Assembly: GCA_038211295.1 (NCBI GenBank)
Contig: JBBQVS010000001.1
Span: 85,989 to 149,988 of the forward strand
Direction of reading: 5' to 3'
Source of the DNA: JBBQVS01 sp038211295
GTDB taxonomy: Bacteria > Chloroflexota > Ktedonobacteria > Ktedonobacterales > Ktedonobacteraceae
Length of the DNA: 64,000 nt
The translations under genes were made by a program, and so were the position numbers. Shown here piece after piece: positions 16,449-25,390 of the stretch (position 1 is the stretch's first letter; each line of letters starts with the position of its first letter). The notes below the pieces were generated by a model. The model was not told where the DNA came from and ran no database searches. It saw only the letters and a list, made by a program, of their open reading frames with translations.

Positions 16449-18107
16449 TCAGGCCGAAGGTGGATTTGTGAACCATACACCACTTCCCTGTGTGTAGTTA
16501 CGCGAGTTATCGGGGTTTATAGGATAGTACTGACCAGACATACTTCTATCTGGATTGATTGTACCTGTAAAGAATATTGGTAAAATACCGTTTTCCGGCA
16601 CGGTAAAGTTTATAGTGTTATTCGTAAACACGTTTCCAGTAACGTTTCCACTACCTGACAGGCCCGTAGTGGGATTGATATACAGATAACCGCTTGTTAT
16701 GGTGCCATTGTTCTGAACGATGTTACTTAGTTGGATACCCGTGGTTATATTTGGTGTGACAAATGTATTTGTGAGCTGACCATTATACGTTCTTCCCAAC
16801 ACGGGATATCCCACAGGTGCCGGTGGAACACCTGTTGTTGGCTTAGATGGTGGTAACGTTGGTCCCGCAGTCGCGGGCGCAGTAGTAGGAGCTATCGTTG
16901 CTCTAGTCGTCGCCGTAGCCACAATCGTTACTGTTGGTTTCGTAGGTGCTGCCGAAGAAGTAGAGAGCGCGGTTGCTTTTGGATGTTGGACACTAGAAGT
17001 CGGTATACGCTGGCTTCTGAAAAGGTTTGCGCCAAAAGCTACTCCTGTAGCGGTTGCGAAAAGGGCAATCAGGGCCAGCACAAGAGGAAATACTCTGCGC
17101 CTTCTCGTTCTAATGGCTTCTATTGAACGCGAAACCTCAACAAGTGGCACAGCGCGACCAGTCGCGGAGAGCGATTTTTTCGCAACTACCTGCACTTGTG
17201 CTTTTGATGCTACCGGTACAAATGCGACGCTCGGTTCGGCAATGGGGAGCGCATTCACAGCCTGCCAAAATTCTTCAACAGTCGCGAAACGTTCGTTACT
17301 GCTGATCCTTAGTGCGCGATGAATAGCATCGGCAACGTGGGGCGGTATCTCAGGCGCGAGTTCTGTGACCGACTCAAGCGGGTCAGTGTTTTTACTCGCC
17401 ATTTGCGTTAGCCGATAAAGGGCATCAATTGGAATGGTGCCTGTCAGCAGCGTATAAAAGGTCGCGCCAAGCCCATAGATATCGGTTCGCGGACTTGTGC
17501 CGCGTGCGTATTGTTCAGGCGCACCATAGCCTGGCGAACAGCGTCGCACAGCCGTCGTGGTCCCATCTTGCTCGTATTCTTTCGCGATTCCGAAATCGAC
17601 AAGCACAGCATCGTCGCCCCCATCTGGCACAATGATGTTCGATGGCTTGATATCCCGATGCACAATTGGCGGTTGCTGCTGATGCAGATATCCGACGGCC
17701 TCGATAATTGGACGCATAATTTTTACGACATGCGGCAACGAGAAATGTTTCTCGTCCTGCCTCTGACGAAGGATTTCTAAATTAGGCCCGGCTACATAAT
17801 CCATCAACATGTAGACACGCGTTTTTGTCTCTGTATTGTCTTCAAAGACGCGGTAGACGCGAGGAAGAGCGGCGTGATCCAGACGCTTGAGAACCTCACA
17901 CTCAAAAGCAAACCGTTCACGCTCTTCTTTATTCGGGTTGATGATTTCCTTTAGCGCAAACTGATTGCCCTTGACGCGTTGGTCTCGCACAAGATACACC
18001 GCCCCAAAGCCACCCTTGCCCAGCAGGTCCTCCACACGATACCGCTCTTTTACAACGCTGTCTATTGGCAACGTTGTTTGTAGGTCTTGCACCCTTTTAC
18101 CTCGCAA
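16449..18107 (-). CDS. PknB-type Ser/Thr protein kinase with membrane anchor and extracellular domain
   Basis: A 552-aa bacterial Hanks-type kinase. The kinase domain (about 20-275) shows the glycine loop LLGKGGFGAVYLV, the catalytic lysine FALKEI, catalytic loop HRDIKPSNI, DFGIAKEY and GYGAPEQYARG. A linker follows, then one membrane segment (about 345-365, FPLVLALIALFATATGVAFGA), a Thr/Ala/Pro-rich stalk of about 60 residues, and an extracellular domain of roughly 110 residues rich in Asn, Thr and Gly that I do not recognise. It phosphorylates proteins in response to an outside signal that cannot be named. PASTA repeats are absent, so peptidoglycan sensing as in PknB is not indicated. It lies downstream of ndh on the same strand with a 64-nt gap. 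Confidence 0.9.
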   Translation of the reverse strand: MRGKRVQDLQTTLPIDSVVKERYRVEDLLGKGGFGAVYLVRDQRVKGNQFALKEIINPNKEERERFAFECEVLKRLDHAALPRVYRVFEDNTETKTRVYMLMDYVAGPNLEILRQRQDEKHFSLPHVVKIMRPIIEAVGYLHQQQPPIVHRDIKPSNIIVPDGGDDAVLVDFGIAKEYEQDGTTTAVRRCSPGYGAPEQYARGTSPRTDIYGLGATFYTLLTGTIPIDALYRLTQMASKNTDPLESVTELAPEIPPHVADAIHRALRISSNERFATVEEFWQAVNALPIAEPSVAFVPVASKAQVQVVAKKSLSATGRAVPLVEVSRSIEAIRTRRRRVFPLVLALIALFATATGVAFGANLFRSQRIPTSSVQHPKATALSTSSAAPTKPTVTIVATATTRATIAPTTAPATAGPTLPPSKPTTGVPPAPVGYPVLGRTYNGQLTNTFVTPNITTGIQLSNIVQNNGTITSGYLYINPTTGLSGSGNVTGNVFTNNTINFTVPENGILPIFFTGTINPDRSMSGQYYPINPDNSRNYTQGSGVWFTNPPSA

Positions 18108-18171
18108 TGAAATTCGTACTCTCGAAGGTTATAGCATAGTACGCAAGCATAACACACTCCGGCACTATTGT

Positions 18172-19521
18172 TTATACGACTGGTTGCTTGCCAGGAGATA
18201 CAAGAGCCGACTGAACAATGAGTGCCGTTGGAGATACAATGTCCTGTACAATCAGACGCGCACCACGCTGGAAGGTAAGGTACGCCCACGCCCACTGGAA
18301 CATTACCAGAAAACGGTTGCGAAATCCAATCAGGAAAAAGACGTGGACAGCAAGCCAGAAAAACCATCCGATAAAGCCGGTCAAATGGACAGAGCCAAAA
18401 TCAGCAATACCGTAGGCACGCCCAACCGTCGCAAGATTGCCTTTGTTTCTATAATGAAACGGTTGCGTATGCTCTTTTCCTGCAACACGCGCCGCCACCA
18501 CAGAAGCTGCGTAGACGCCCTCTTGCATAGCTACTGGAGCAACACCAGGCAAAGGTTTTCCATTCTGGAACAGACTCGCCATGTCACCAACTACAAACAC
18601 GTTAGCGTGTCCGAGAATAGTAAGATTTGGTTGTACTTTCACACGTCCCGCACGGTCTAACTCCGCGCCCAACCACTTGCCAACAGGCGAGGCCGCAACA
18701 CCAGCAGTCCAAATCACTGTTTTTGCATTCAGCCGCGTATCGCCCAGAACAACACCATCGGCATCGATATCTGTGACCGCAACATGAAGTTTTACCTCTA
18801 CACCAAGTTTTTCAAGTGCTTTCTGTGCCTTGCCCGCAAGCTTTTCAGGGAAAGCCGCCAGTGTTCTTGGGGCAGCCTCAACAAGCACAATACGTGCGAG
18901 CTTTGGGTCAATGTGGCGAAAATCACTCGCCAACGCTTTATGAGCAAGTTCAGCGATAGCTCCCGCCATCTCGACACCTGTCGGGCCAGCACCAACCAGC
19001 ACAAATGTAAGCAATGCCTGAAGCTTTACGGGGTCTGGCTCCATTTCCGCAGCCTCGAACGCAAGGAGAATTTTCCGACGTATAGCAGTTGCATCGGCAA
19101 TAGTTTTCAGCCCAGGCGCGAACCGCTCCCATTCATCGTGTCCAAAGTAGCCATGTGTGGCTCCGGTTGCAACAATCAAATAGTCATAATGAACGGCACG
19201 CTGTTGTGTCTGGACACACTGCCCTTCAAGATCGATACCCGTTACCTCTGCCATCATCACCCGTGTATTACGCTGCTTTCTGAGAATGTGACGAATTGGG
19301 CCAGAGATATCGGCAGGCGAAAGTTCTGCTGTGGCAACCTGATACAAAAGGGGTTGGAAGACGTGGTGATTGTTGCGATCAATCAAGGTAATATCTACAG
19401 GCGCATCGTGAAGCGCATGCGCCGCCTTTATACCACCAAATCCACCGCCGATAATAACAACATGTGGTCTCGCAGTTCTGCCTGTAGAACCTTCAATACT
19501 CTGTGCAATATGTGTGGTCAT
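18172..19521 (-). CDS. ndh: type II NADH:quinone oxidoreductase (NDH-2)
   Basis: A 449-aa flavoprotein. The N-terminal FAD-binding Rossmann motif is HVVIIGGGFGGIKAAHAL (about 20-37). The quinone-site signature FQPLLYQVATAELSP follows (about 55-70), then an NAD-binding second Rossmann fold (FVLVGAGPTGVEMAGAIAEL, about 168-187) and NVFVVGDMASL (second FAD contact). The C-terminus holds hydrophobic amphipathic stretches (GFIGWFFWLAVHVFFLIGF), typical for membrane attachment. NDH-2 passes electrons from NADH to quinone without pumping protons, at the inner face of the membrane. The ATG is preceded by GGAGAG. Single gene, with the Ser/Thr kinase downstream. Confidence in the family is high. Confidence 0.94.
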   Translation of the reverse strand: MTTHIAQSIEGSTGRTARPHVVIIGGGFGGIKAAHALHDAPVDITLIDRNNHHVFQPLLYQVATAELSPADISGPIRHILRKQRNTRVMMAEVTGIDLEGQCVQTQQRAVHYDYLIVATGATHGYFGHDEWERFAPGLKTIADATAIRRKILLAFEAAEMEPDPVKLQALLTFVLVGAGPTGVEMAGAIAELAHKALASDFRHIDPKLARIVLVEAAPRTLAAFPEKLAGKAQKALEKLGVEVKLHVAVTDIDADGVVLGDTRLNAKTVIWTAGVAASPVGKWLGAELDRAGRVKVQPNLTILGHANVFVVGDMASLFQNGKPLPGVAPVAMQEGVYAASVVAARVAGKEHTQPFHYRNKGNLATVGRAYGIADFGSVHLTGFIGWFFWLAVHVFFLIGFRNRFLVMFQWAWAYLTFQRGARLIVQDIVSPTALIVQSALVSPGKQPVV

Positions 19522-19654
19522 ACTTTTCTCTCCTTACGTCTCAGCGCGGAGGCGATGCCATGTTCGTCGTCGAACGTGCATATCTTTTTCTTTCTTTTAC
19601 TCTCTCATTATAGCACATCCGTATATACCAGGCAGGTACACGCGCAAAACATCT

Positions 19655-20731
19655 TTATTTTTGCTCAAGAAACGCGAGTACCGAAATCTCTTCAGGATGC
19701 AGACCATGTAAGGCTTGGACGACAGCTTGTTTGTCATCCTGTTTGAGCGCGTTCAACAAAGAACCATTGAGATATGCATCTATGATTTCCGGGTGAATAT
19801 AGCTCTTACGACAGATCGTGGGCGTGTTACCAAGCTGTTTAGAGGCAGACTTAATGGCATCGACGACGTTTCTCTTCGCTTGCGTCTCCGTCTCATACGG
19901 CCCCAGGTCTTGTAACGAACACATTGCTGTGACAGTGCCAGTCCAGGTGCGGAAGTCTTTGGCGGTAAACTCCTGATCCGTGATACGCTGTAAATATGCG
20001 TTTACATCGTTTGATTCAATAACATGCAACTTCTCCTGTTCATCGTAGTATTGAAAAAGCTCATGACCAGGCAAATGCTGACATGTCTTAATGATTTTCG
20101 CGAGTTGTCTGTCTCTAACATCGATCTCATGATCTTTACCACTCTTCCCACGAAAGTGAAACCGCACCTTTGTCCCTGTAACTTCTACATGGTCGTCACG
20201 CATGGTTGTCAGTCCAAACGATCCATTCTCACGCGCGTATTCTTCGTTGCCTATCCGAATAGAGGTGGTATCAAGGAGACGTACTACCGTCGCAAGCACT
20301 TTTTCACGTGGAAGACCTGGGAGTTTAAGATCATGTTCAACACACTCGCGTACAAGAGGCAGTGCTTTCCCAAAAGCAATCATCCTATCGAACTTTGTCT
20401 CGTCTCTAATCTCGCGCCATTTAGGATGATAGCGGTACTGCTTACGACCCTTTGCGTCTCTTCCCGTAGCTTGAATGTGGCCATGAGAATTGGGACATAT
20501 CCAGACATTCTTCCACGCCGGCGGAATACCAAGCGCATGAATGTAAGCTATTTTTCCCTTATCGCGAATTGGTTTTCCATCAAGATCAAGGTAACTAAAG
20601 TGCTTCCCCACTCTTTTGCGCCGTATACCTGGTGTCGCATCTGAGACATAGCGCAGACCTGCACCCTTTGCAGCTTCGACAGGTGCCGCAATGTCCCTCT
20701 TTTGCCCTTCTTGTATGCCTACTGACGACAT
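19655..20731 (-). CDS. type IB DNA topoisomerase (eukaryote/poxvirus-like)
   Basis: A 358-aa bacterial topoisomerase IB. The N-terminal domain carries IPPAWKNVWICPNSHGHIQA and ATGRDAKGRKQYRYHPKW. The catalytic region has RIGNEEYARENGSFGLTTMR (Arg), a central Lys/Arg segment, FRTWTGT and the nucleophile in KSYIHP (Tyr about 317). These enzymes relax supercoils by nicking one strand through a 3'-phosphotyrosine. The longest frame begins at 20755, but ATG at 20731 has AGGAG 7 nt upstream. It is flanked by divergent and convergent genes and appears monocistronic. TopIB is patchily distributed in bacteria, so past horizontal spread is plausible, but base composition looks like its neighbours. Confidence 0.95.
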   Translation of the reverse strand: MSSVGIQEGQKRDIAAPVEAAKGAGLRYVSDATPGIRRKRVGKHFSYLDLDGKPIRDKGKIAYIHALGIPPAWKNVWICPNSHGHIQATGRDAKGRKQYRYHPKWREIRDETKFDRMIAFGKALPLVRECVEHDLKLPGLPREKVLATVVRLLDTTSIRIGNEEYARENGSFGLTTMRDDHVEVTGTKVRFHFRGKSGKDHEIDVRDRQLAKIIKTCQHLPGHELFQYYDEQEKLHVIESNDVNAYLQRITDQEFTAKDFRTWTGTVTAMCSLQDLGPYETETQAKRNVVDAIKSASKQLGNTPTICRKSYIHPEIIDAYLNGSLLNALKQDDKQAVVQALHGLHPEEISVLAFLEQK

Positions 20732-20971
20732 GTTATTGCTCCTGATACCACGCATATCACGTCAACGTTATCTCGTGCTTTATTCTTTCCACGTTTGAAA
20801 GAGGAACATTAGAGACATGAGTACTATCGTTATAGACACAAAATATCCTTACGTATACGTACTAACGTAGGGACTTCTCGCTGTTTTCCTCCCTCTTTCT
20901 CTTATTTGTCTTCTTCTAAGGTCTATGATACGTACCACCAAATATACGATGATTCTTTTTCCTCTGCTAGC

Positions 20972-20986
20972 TACCTTTATAAGGTA
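20972..20986. promoter_or_regulatory. 15-bp palindrome upstream of the sensor kinase gene
   Basis: TACCTTTATAAGGTA is a perfect inverted repeat (6-bp arms, 3-nt centre) 46 nt before the kinase start, in the 300-nt gap between the topoisomerase and kinase starts. It may be an operator or simply an AT-rich promoter feature. Nothing else is recognised in this gap. Confidence 0.3.
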
Positions 20987-21031
20987 ATTTTCTTTTATTA
21001 GAATAGTGCGTGATTTTTCAGAATATGCGAG

Positions 21032-21946
21032 ATGTTTATGATAAATAAGTTTTTTTGGCGATGCATGGCATTTATAGTAAATAGTTTATGGACGTTTATA
21101 AAAGTTGTGCTGTTCATCATAGTCCGTGATGTGTTGGTACAAAAACAGACCGAGGTCAAGACAGAAGAGAGAGTTAAACGCGAGGCACAGCAAAGAATGA
21201 ATGAGTTTTTGAGTGTTGCGAGCCACGAATTAAAAACTCCACTCACGAGCATTAAAGGAAATATTCAGTTGATGACGCGTAAGCTAAAATCTAAGCAAGG
21301 TGCGGACGTGTCAGATGAAGGTGGGAGCGAGAAGCACGATGACCAAGCAAATCGTGTGCTCAACGAGGCGCGGGAACTATTGGAACGTACAGACAAACAG
21401 ATCACGCAGCTTTCTCGATTAGTGAACACGCTTTTAGAGAGTTCGCGCATCAGTGCAAACACCATAGATTTGCTCATGGAGACATGCGAGTTAGATACCG
21501 TTGTGCGTGACGTCGTGCAAGATGTACGCCACATTCCGAAAAGTCGTGTGGTTCATATGAATATGAAGGAGGATAATGTTCTTGTAATGGCAGACGTCAA
21601 CCGTGTCAAACAGGTAGTTATTCACTTTCTCTCCAACGCTCACAAATACTCACCGATTGAAGAACGCATAGAGGTTTCACTTGTAAAAGAAGGTGAAACG
21701 GTGAAAGTTTCCATTCACGATGCAGGCCCTGGCATTCCAGCAAGTGAACACAACAAAATTTGGGAACGTTACTACCGTGTTCCAACTATAGAGATACAAA
21801 ACGGCAGTGAAATCGGTTTGGGTCTAGGACTTCACATTAGCCGTACCATTATTGAACAACACCATGGACGTGTCGGAGTGCAGAGTGCTCCCGGTACAGG
21901 CTCAACGTTCTGGTTTAGCTTGCCACTTTCTCAAAGTATGCTGTAG
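21032..21946 (+). CDS. short membrane-anchored sensor histidine kinase
   Basis: A 304-aa kinase with almost no sensory input: one N-terminal membrane segment (about 12-34), a short charged linker, then the transmitter. Its H box is VASHELKTPLTSIKGNIQLM (His about 70), the N box VVIHFLSNAHKYSP, and the G boxes DAGPGIP and GLGLGLHISRTII. The HisKA helix carries a charged insert (SKQGADVSDEGGSEKHDD). No response regulator lies beside it, so it is an orphan kinase. Start uncertain: neither ATG (21032 or 21038) has a good ribosome binding site. The short N-terminus could reflect loss of an ancestral sensor domain, but the reading frame is clean. Confidence 0.85.
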   Translation: MFMINKFFWRCMAFIVNSLWTFIKVVLFIIVRDVLVQKQTEVKTEERVKREAQQRMNEFLSVASHELKTPLTSIKGNIQLMTRKLKSKQGADVSDEGGSEKHDDQANRVLNEARELLERTDKQITQLSRLVNTLLESSRISANTIDLLMETCELDTVVRDVVQDVRHIPKSRVVHMNMKEDNVLVMADVNRVKQVVIHFLSNAHKYSPIEERIEVSLVKEGETVKVSIHDAGPGIPASEHNKIWERYYRVPTIEIQNGSEIGLGLGLHISRTIIEQHHGRVGVQSAPGTGSTFWFSLPLSQSML

Positions 21947-22051
21947 TATATCGAGGGTTTTCTTCAGTTTCGCCGTACCAATACATCGCTAAACGCATGT
22001 CGGATGTAGAGGAAAATAGCATGTCAGAGGAGGACAAGAGAGAAGGGAAGA

Positions 22052-22124
22052 TGGGCCCACCTGGGATCGAACCAGGGACCAACCCGTTATGAGCAGGCTG
22101 CTCTAACCGCTGAGCTATAGGCCC
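22052..22124 (-). tRNA. tRNA with CAU anticodon, probably tRNA-Ile2
   Basis: The minus strand folds into a complete 73-nt cloverleaf: acceptor GGGCCTA/TGGGCCC, D arm GCTC-AGCGGTTA-GAGC, anticodon loop CTCATAA (anticodon CAT), T arm CCTGG-TTCGATC-CCAGG, discriminator A. CCA is not encoded. A CAU anticodon means elongator Met or the Ile2 species whose C34 is changed to lysidine by TilS. The C4-G69 and C5-G68 pairs and the CTCATAA loop favour Ile2. The anticodon stem has one G-T and one T-G pair. Confidence 0.93.
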
Positions 22125-22135
22125 TTGCAAAATGG

Positions 22136-22164
22136 ATTATAGCATATCGTCTCTTACTTGTGAA
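22136..22164 (-). promoter_or_regulatory. sigma-70 promoter of the CAU tRNA
   Basis: On the minus strand, TTCACA (22159-22164), a 17-nt spacer and a perfect TATAAT (22136-22141) lie 12 nt before the tRNA 5' end. Confidence 0.75.
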
Positions 22165-22314
22165 GGGGGCAAATTCTATTCGCGAACTCTCTGCCATGCT
22201 TTCTTATTACAATTTTTATCATAATTCTTTACAACATAATAACGTATCAGCGTATATACTTGTGAACACGCAACCAAAAGCAGCGAGCGTAAACGTTCAA
22301 CTACTGAGCCACTA

Positions 22315-22344
22315 GAGACAAAACGTTTTCTATCGTGGTATAAT
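22315..22344 (+). promoter_or_regulatory. possible korAB promoter
   Basis: A perfect TATAAT (22339-22344) follows a weak GAGACA -35 element (22315-22320) after 18 nt. It lies 149 nt before the korA ATG. The rest of the 369-nt gap between the tRNA and korA shows no gene. Confidence 0.45.
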
Positions 22345-22493
22345 ATTCGCGAACGCACGGTTCTGCTGACCCTGTGCGTCGTGTGGCAGGGAGCAGAAAA
22401 GAAGTTTTTGTACTCACAAACGATACCTTGTACGACAGGACCGCGCTCTTCTCAAGTTTGCAGCGTGGTCTCATTTTTTCCCAGGAGCATTCA

Positions 22494-24236
22494 ATGACGA
22501 ATGAAGTCACTATTCGTATTGGGGGCGAGTCAGGTGAAGGAACCATATCTGGTGGTGATATCCTCGCATTGGCAGCCGCCCGTTGGGGGTATCATGTGTA
22601 TACCTTCCGCACGTTTCCCGCAGAAATTCTTGGCGGCCCCTGTCTTTTTCAGGTACGCATCAGCGATGCCCCTGTGAAGTCAATGGGCGATTTTGCTGAT
22701 GTACTCATCTGTCTCAATAAAGAAGCATATGATCGTAATATTGGCGAACTGCGCGATGGGGGTGTCCTCATTTATGATCCCTCCGATTTTACGCCTGAAG
22801 CGAACAATAAAATCTCGTATGCAATCCCTTTTAATGAGATCGCCCGTAAAGAGATACAGCTTTTCCAGACGAAAAACATGGTCATGCTCGGTGCTATCTC
22901 CGGGCTGTTTGGCCCACCTGTAGAAGCTATTGTGCAAGTTGTTCAATCAAAGCTCTCCAAATCACGCAAGTCCAGCAGTAACTTGATGGAAAAAAATATG
23001 CTGGCGTTGGATGTCGCGAAGAAATATGTCACTGAGCGTATTGCAAAGCAAGACCAATATCGTCTGGGAGCGGTTGAAAAAGCTGATCGTGTGATTCTAA
23101 ACGGGAATCAGGCGGTGGTAGCTGGTGCGCTCGCGGCCCGTTGTGGCTTTTTTGCGGGCTATCCTATCACACCAGCGAGCGATATCATGGAAGGACTCGC
23201 CAAAGAATTGCCACAGGTAGGCGGGACATTTCTTCAGGCTGAGGACGAGATGGCGGCACTCGCGGCGGTACTCGGCGCATCCTATGGCGGTGTGCGCTCG
23301 ATGACCGCGACTTCTGGCCCTGGCTTTTCGCTTATGACCGAACTGATTGGCCTTGCATCAATGGCTGAGCTGCCAGTCGTGATTGTCGATGCTCAACGCG
23401 GTGGCCCCAGCACGGGTCTGCCAACAAAGATGGAGCAGTCCGATCTTAGCTTCGCGCTGAACGCTGGACACGGCGACTCACCACGCATCGTACTCGCACC
23501 CGCAAATGTCGCTGATTGCTACAATTTGATGATTATGGCCTTCAATATGGCCGAGCGGTATCAAATGCCAGTCCTTTTCTTGACCGATCAGTCACTTACC
23601 GCACGCGTCGAGAGTGTCGAGCGTAGCACTTTTCAGATGCAACTCATTCAGGAGCGCATCAAGCCACAACAAGCGGAGCAGGAACTCGCTGTTGCCGGGG
23701 GCCAAAGCTTTATGCGCTACGCCAACACAGCAAATGGGATCTCGCCCATGTCGATTCCTGGCAAGGGTGCTCCATCGTATACCGCGACGGGGCTAGAGCA
23801 TGACGAGCATGGACACCCCGACTATGAGCCGGAAGACCATGTTGCTATGATGCAAAAACGCTATCGTAAGCTCGCAACCGCCGCCGAAGAGTTGCCGGCA
23901 CCCACACGCTACGGTGATGACGATGCAGTTCTCGGCATTATTGGCTGGGGTTCAACCGAAGGCGCGGTTCAGGAAGCGGTAGATCATGCCCGCGCGAATG
24001 GCTATAAGGTCGCGTCGATGCATCCAAGAGTGCTTTCGCCCCTTCCTGACGAAACAATTCGTACTTTTATTGGTTCCGTGCAAAAAGTGATTGTCGCGGA
24101 ATGCAACTATTCTGGTCAACTCGCAAACCTCCTGGGCGCGAAGTTGGGTGTACAGGCTATTCGTGTAAATAAGTTTGGTGGTATTCCATTTACTGCTGCT
24201 GATATCTTTCAAGCCATCGAGGAGGCTCACGCATAA
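22494..24236 (+). CDS. korA: 2-oxoacid:ferredoxin oxidoreductase, fused gamma-alpha subunit (KorA type)
   Basis: A 580-aa subunit. Residues 1 to about 190 form the gamma domain (IRIGGESGEGTISGGDILA, FRTFPAEILGGPC). The rest is the alpha domain (GYPITPASDIMEGLAKELP, QAEDEMAALAAVLGASYGGV, TATSGPGFSLMTELIGLA, DAQRGGPSTGLPTKMEQSDL) and the C-terminal transketolase-like part. With KorB it decarboxylates a 2-oxoacid (usually 2-oxoglutarate in this subfamily) to an acyl-CoA while reducing ferredoxin, so it can replace the NAD-linked dehydrogenase of the TCA cycle. The frame is open from a GTG at 22374, but ATG at 22494 has AGGAG 8 nt upstream and matches the conserved start. The stop overlaps the korB ATG by one base. 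Substrate choice is inferred. Confidence 0.93.
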   Translation: MTNEVTIRIGGESGEGTISGGDILALAAARWGYHVYTFRTFPAEILGGPCLFQVRISDAPVKSMGDFADVLICLNKEAYDRNIGELRDGGVLIYDPSDFTPEANNKISYAIPFNEIARKEIQLFQTKNMVMLGAISGLFGPPVEAIVQVVQSKLSKSRKSSSNLMEKNMLALDVAKKYVTERIAKQDQYRLGAVEKADRVILNGNQAVVAGALAARCGFFAGYPITPASDIMEGLAKELPQVGGTFLQAEDEMAALAAVLGASYGGVRSMTATSGPGFSLMTELIGLASMAELPVVIVDAQRGGPSTGLPTKMEQSDLSFALNAGHGDSPRIVLAPANVADCYNLMIMAFNMAERYQMPVLFLTDQSLTARVESVERSTFQMQLIQERIKPQQAEQELAVAGGQSFMRYANTANGISPMSIPGKGAPSYTATGLEHDEHGHPDYEPEDHVAMMQKRYRKLATAAEELPAPTRYGDDDAVLGIIGWGSTEGAVQEAVDHARANGYKVASMHPRVLSPLPDETIRTFIGSVQKVIVAECNYSGQLANLLGAKLGVQAIRVNKFGGIPFTAADIFQAIEEAHA

Positions 24237-25081
24237 TGACGCAATCTGTTATCAATCCAACCCCAAAAGACTATAAGAGCGAGGTAAAGCCAACGTGGTG
24301 TCCAGGTTGTGGTGACTTTGGCGTGCTTAACGCGACCTATCGCGGACTTGCTAGCCTGAAACTGGCACCCGATCAGACCGTCGTAGTATCTGGTATCGGC
24401 TGCTCTAGCCGCTTCCCCCACTTCATGAAGACATTCGGTTTTCACACGGTTCACGGACGCGGCTTGCCTGTCGCGCAGGGCTTGAAGATGGCTCGCCCCG
24501 ATCTGACGGTTGTCGCGGTTGGCGGTGATGGCGATTTCTTTAGTATTGGTGCAGGTCATCTGCTCCACGCAGCCCTCCGCAATATTGATGTTACTGTTAT
24601 TGTGATGGACAACGAAATCTATGGCCTCACAAAGGGTCAGACCTCGCCGACTTCGCCACAAGGTCATGTCACCAAGTCTACTCCATACGGCCTGCTTGCG
24701 TCTCAGTTCAACCCACTCGCAACCGTGCTGACGCTCAACACCAGCTTCGTGGCGCGTGGCTATTCGGCGAAACCAAAAGAGTTGGCGTCACTCATCGAGA
24801 AAGGGATTCAGCACAAAGGCTTTTCGTTTATTCATGTGCTTAGCCCATGTCCTACGTTCTATCATACCTTTGATGCATGGGATGCCTCAGTGACGCCTAT
24901 CGCTGCTGACCACGATACCAGTAACCGCGCACAGGCAATGGTGCTGGCGATGGAGACAGAGAAGCAGTATATTGGCTTGCTTTATCAGCAAGAGCGTCCT
25001 ACAATGGATCAGGCGGCTCACCAGTTGGTGCAGCAAGCCAGACAATTCGACCTGGATCAGTACATGAAACGTTTCGCGTAA
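24236..25081 (+). CDS. korB: 2-oxoacid:ferredoxin oxidoreductase beta subunit (KorB type)
   Basis: A 281-aa thiamine-diphosphate subunit. It shows PTWCPGCGDFGVLNA (cluster-binding Cys pair), GIGCSSRFPHF, the TPP motif VGGDGDFFSIGAGHL..DNEIYGLTKGQTSPTS and SPCPTFYH (another cluster ligand). It binds TPP and one 4Fe-4S cluster and forms the catalytic core with KorA. The start overlaps the korA stop (TAATG), with GGAGG nearby, so the two are translationally coupled. The set lacks a delta ferredoxin subunit, as expected of the two-gene type found in aerobes and facultative bacteria. A strong terminator follows. Soluble. Confidence 0.95.
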   Translation: MTQSVINPTPKDYKSEVKPTWCPGCGDFGVLNATYRGLASLKLAPDQTVVVSGIGCSSRFPHFMKTFGFHTVHGRGLPVAQGLKMARPDLTVVAVGGDGDFFSIGAGHLLHAALRNIDVTVIVMDNEIYGLTKGQTSPTSPQGHVTKSTPYGLLASQFNPLATVLTLNTSFVARGYSAKPKELASLIEKGIQHKGFSFIHVLSPCPTFYHTFDAWDASVTPIAADHDTSNRAQAMVLAMETEKQYIGLLYQQERPTMDQAAHQLVQQARQFDLDQYMKRFA

Positions 25082-25096
25082 CGAAGATCGCTCAAA

Positions 25097-25145
25097 AACG
25101 TGTGTGCCGTCTCTCTAAAGGAGATAACGGCACACGCGTTTTTTG
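25097..25145 (+). terminator. Rho-independent terminator of korAB
   Basis: AACGTGTGTGCCGT (25097-25110) pairs with ACGGCACACGCGTT (25127-25140), one G-T or mismatch, followed by TTTT. It lies 16 nt past the korB stop. Confidence 0.9.
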
Positions 25146-25165
25146 TTAAAGTGGGAGGCTATCGT

Positions 25166-25390
25166 TTAGAGGGCATGTATTTGGCGAGCTTGCGCGGCTG
25201 CCTGCATGGAGTTTAGCACGGCCTGCGAGAACTTTTCGCCACATGGCCCACAAAACACACCGCTTTCGTTGTGGTGACTACCACCAATGGCGGTCAACTG
25301 ACGCTCCGCGAGCTTTCCACACCACTCGCAAGAACTGCCGAGCGGAGCGAAATCAACAGAGACAGGGCGGCGGAATTCATTGCTTGTCAT
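25166..25390 (-). CDS. small CxxC zinc-binding-like protein of unknown function
   Basis: A 74-aa protein with two Cys pairs, CEWCGKLAE (about 21-29) and CGPCGEKF (about 47-54), spaced like a treble-clef or zinc-ribbon fold, followed by an Ala/Gln-rich helix. A perfect AGGAGG lies 8 nt before the ATG, so translation is likely. I do not recognise a named family. The Cys spacing resembles many small bacterial zinc proteins and could serve DNA, RNA or protein binding. It ends 20 nt from the korAB terminator and converges with korB. Confidence 0.7.
   Translation of the reverse strand: MTSNEFRRPVSVDFAPLGSSCEWCGKLAERQLTAIGGSHHNESGVFCGPCGEKFSQAVLNSMQAAAQARQIHAL

Noticed and set aside
17965..18660. 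231-codon plus-strand frame across the kinase start and ndh end
   Set aside because: It lies antisense to two clear genes, has no family features and a biased residue content typical of shadow frames.
18784..19746. 320-codon plus-strand frame antisense to ndh
   Set aside because: The opposite strand encodes an unambiguous NDH-2; the frame is Cys- and Arg-rich without domains.
20024..20644. 206-codon frame antisense to topoisomerase IB
   Set aside because: Topoisomerase motifs are on the other strand; no ribosome binding site or recognisable domain.
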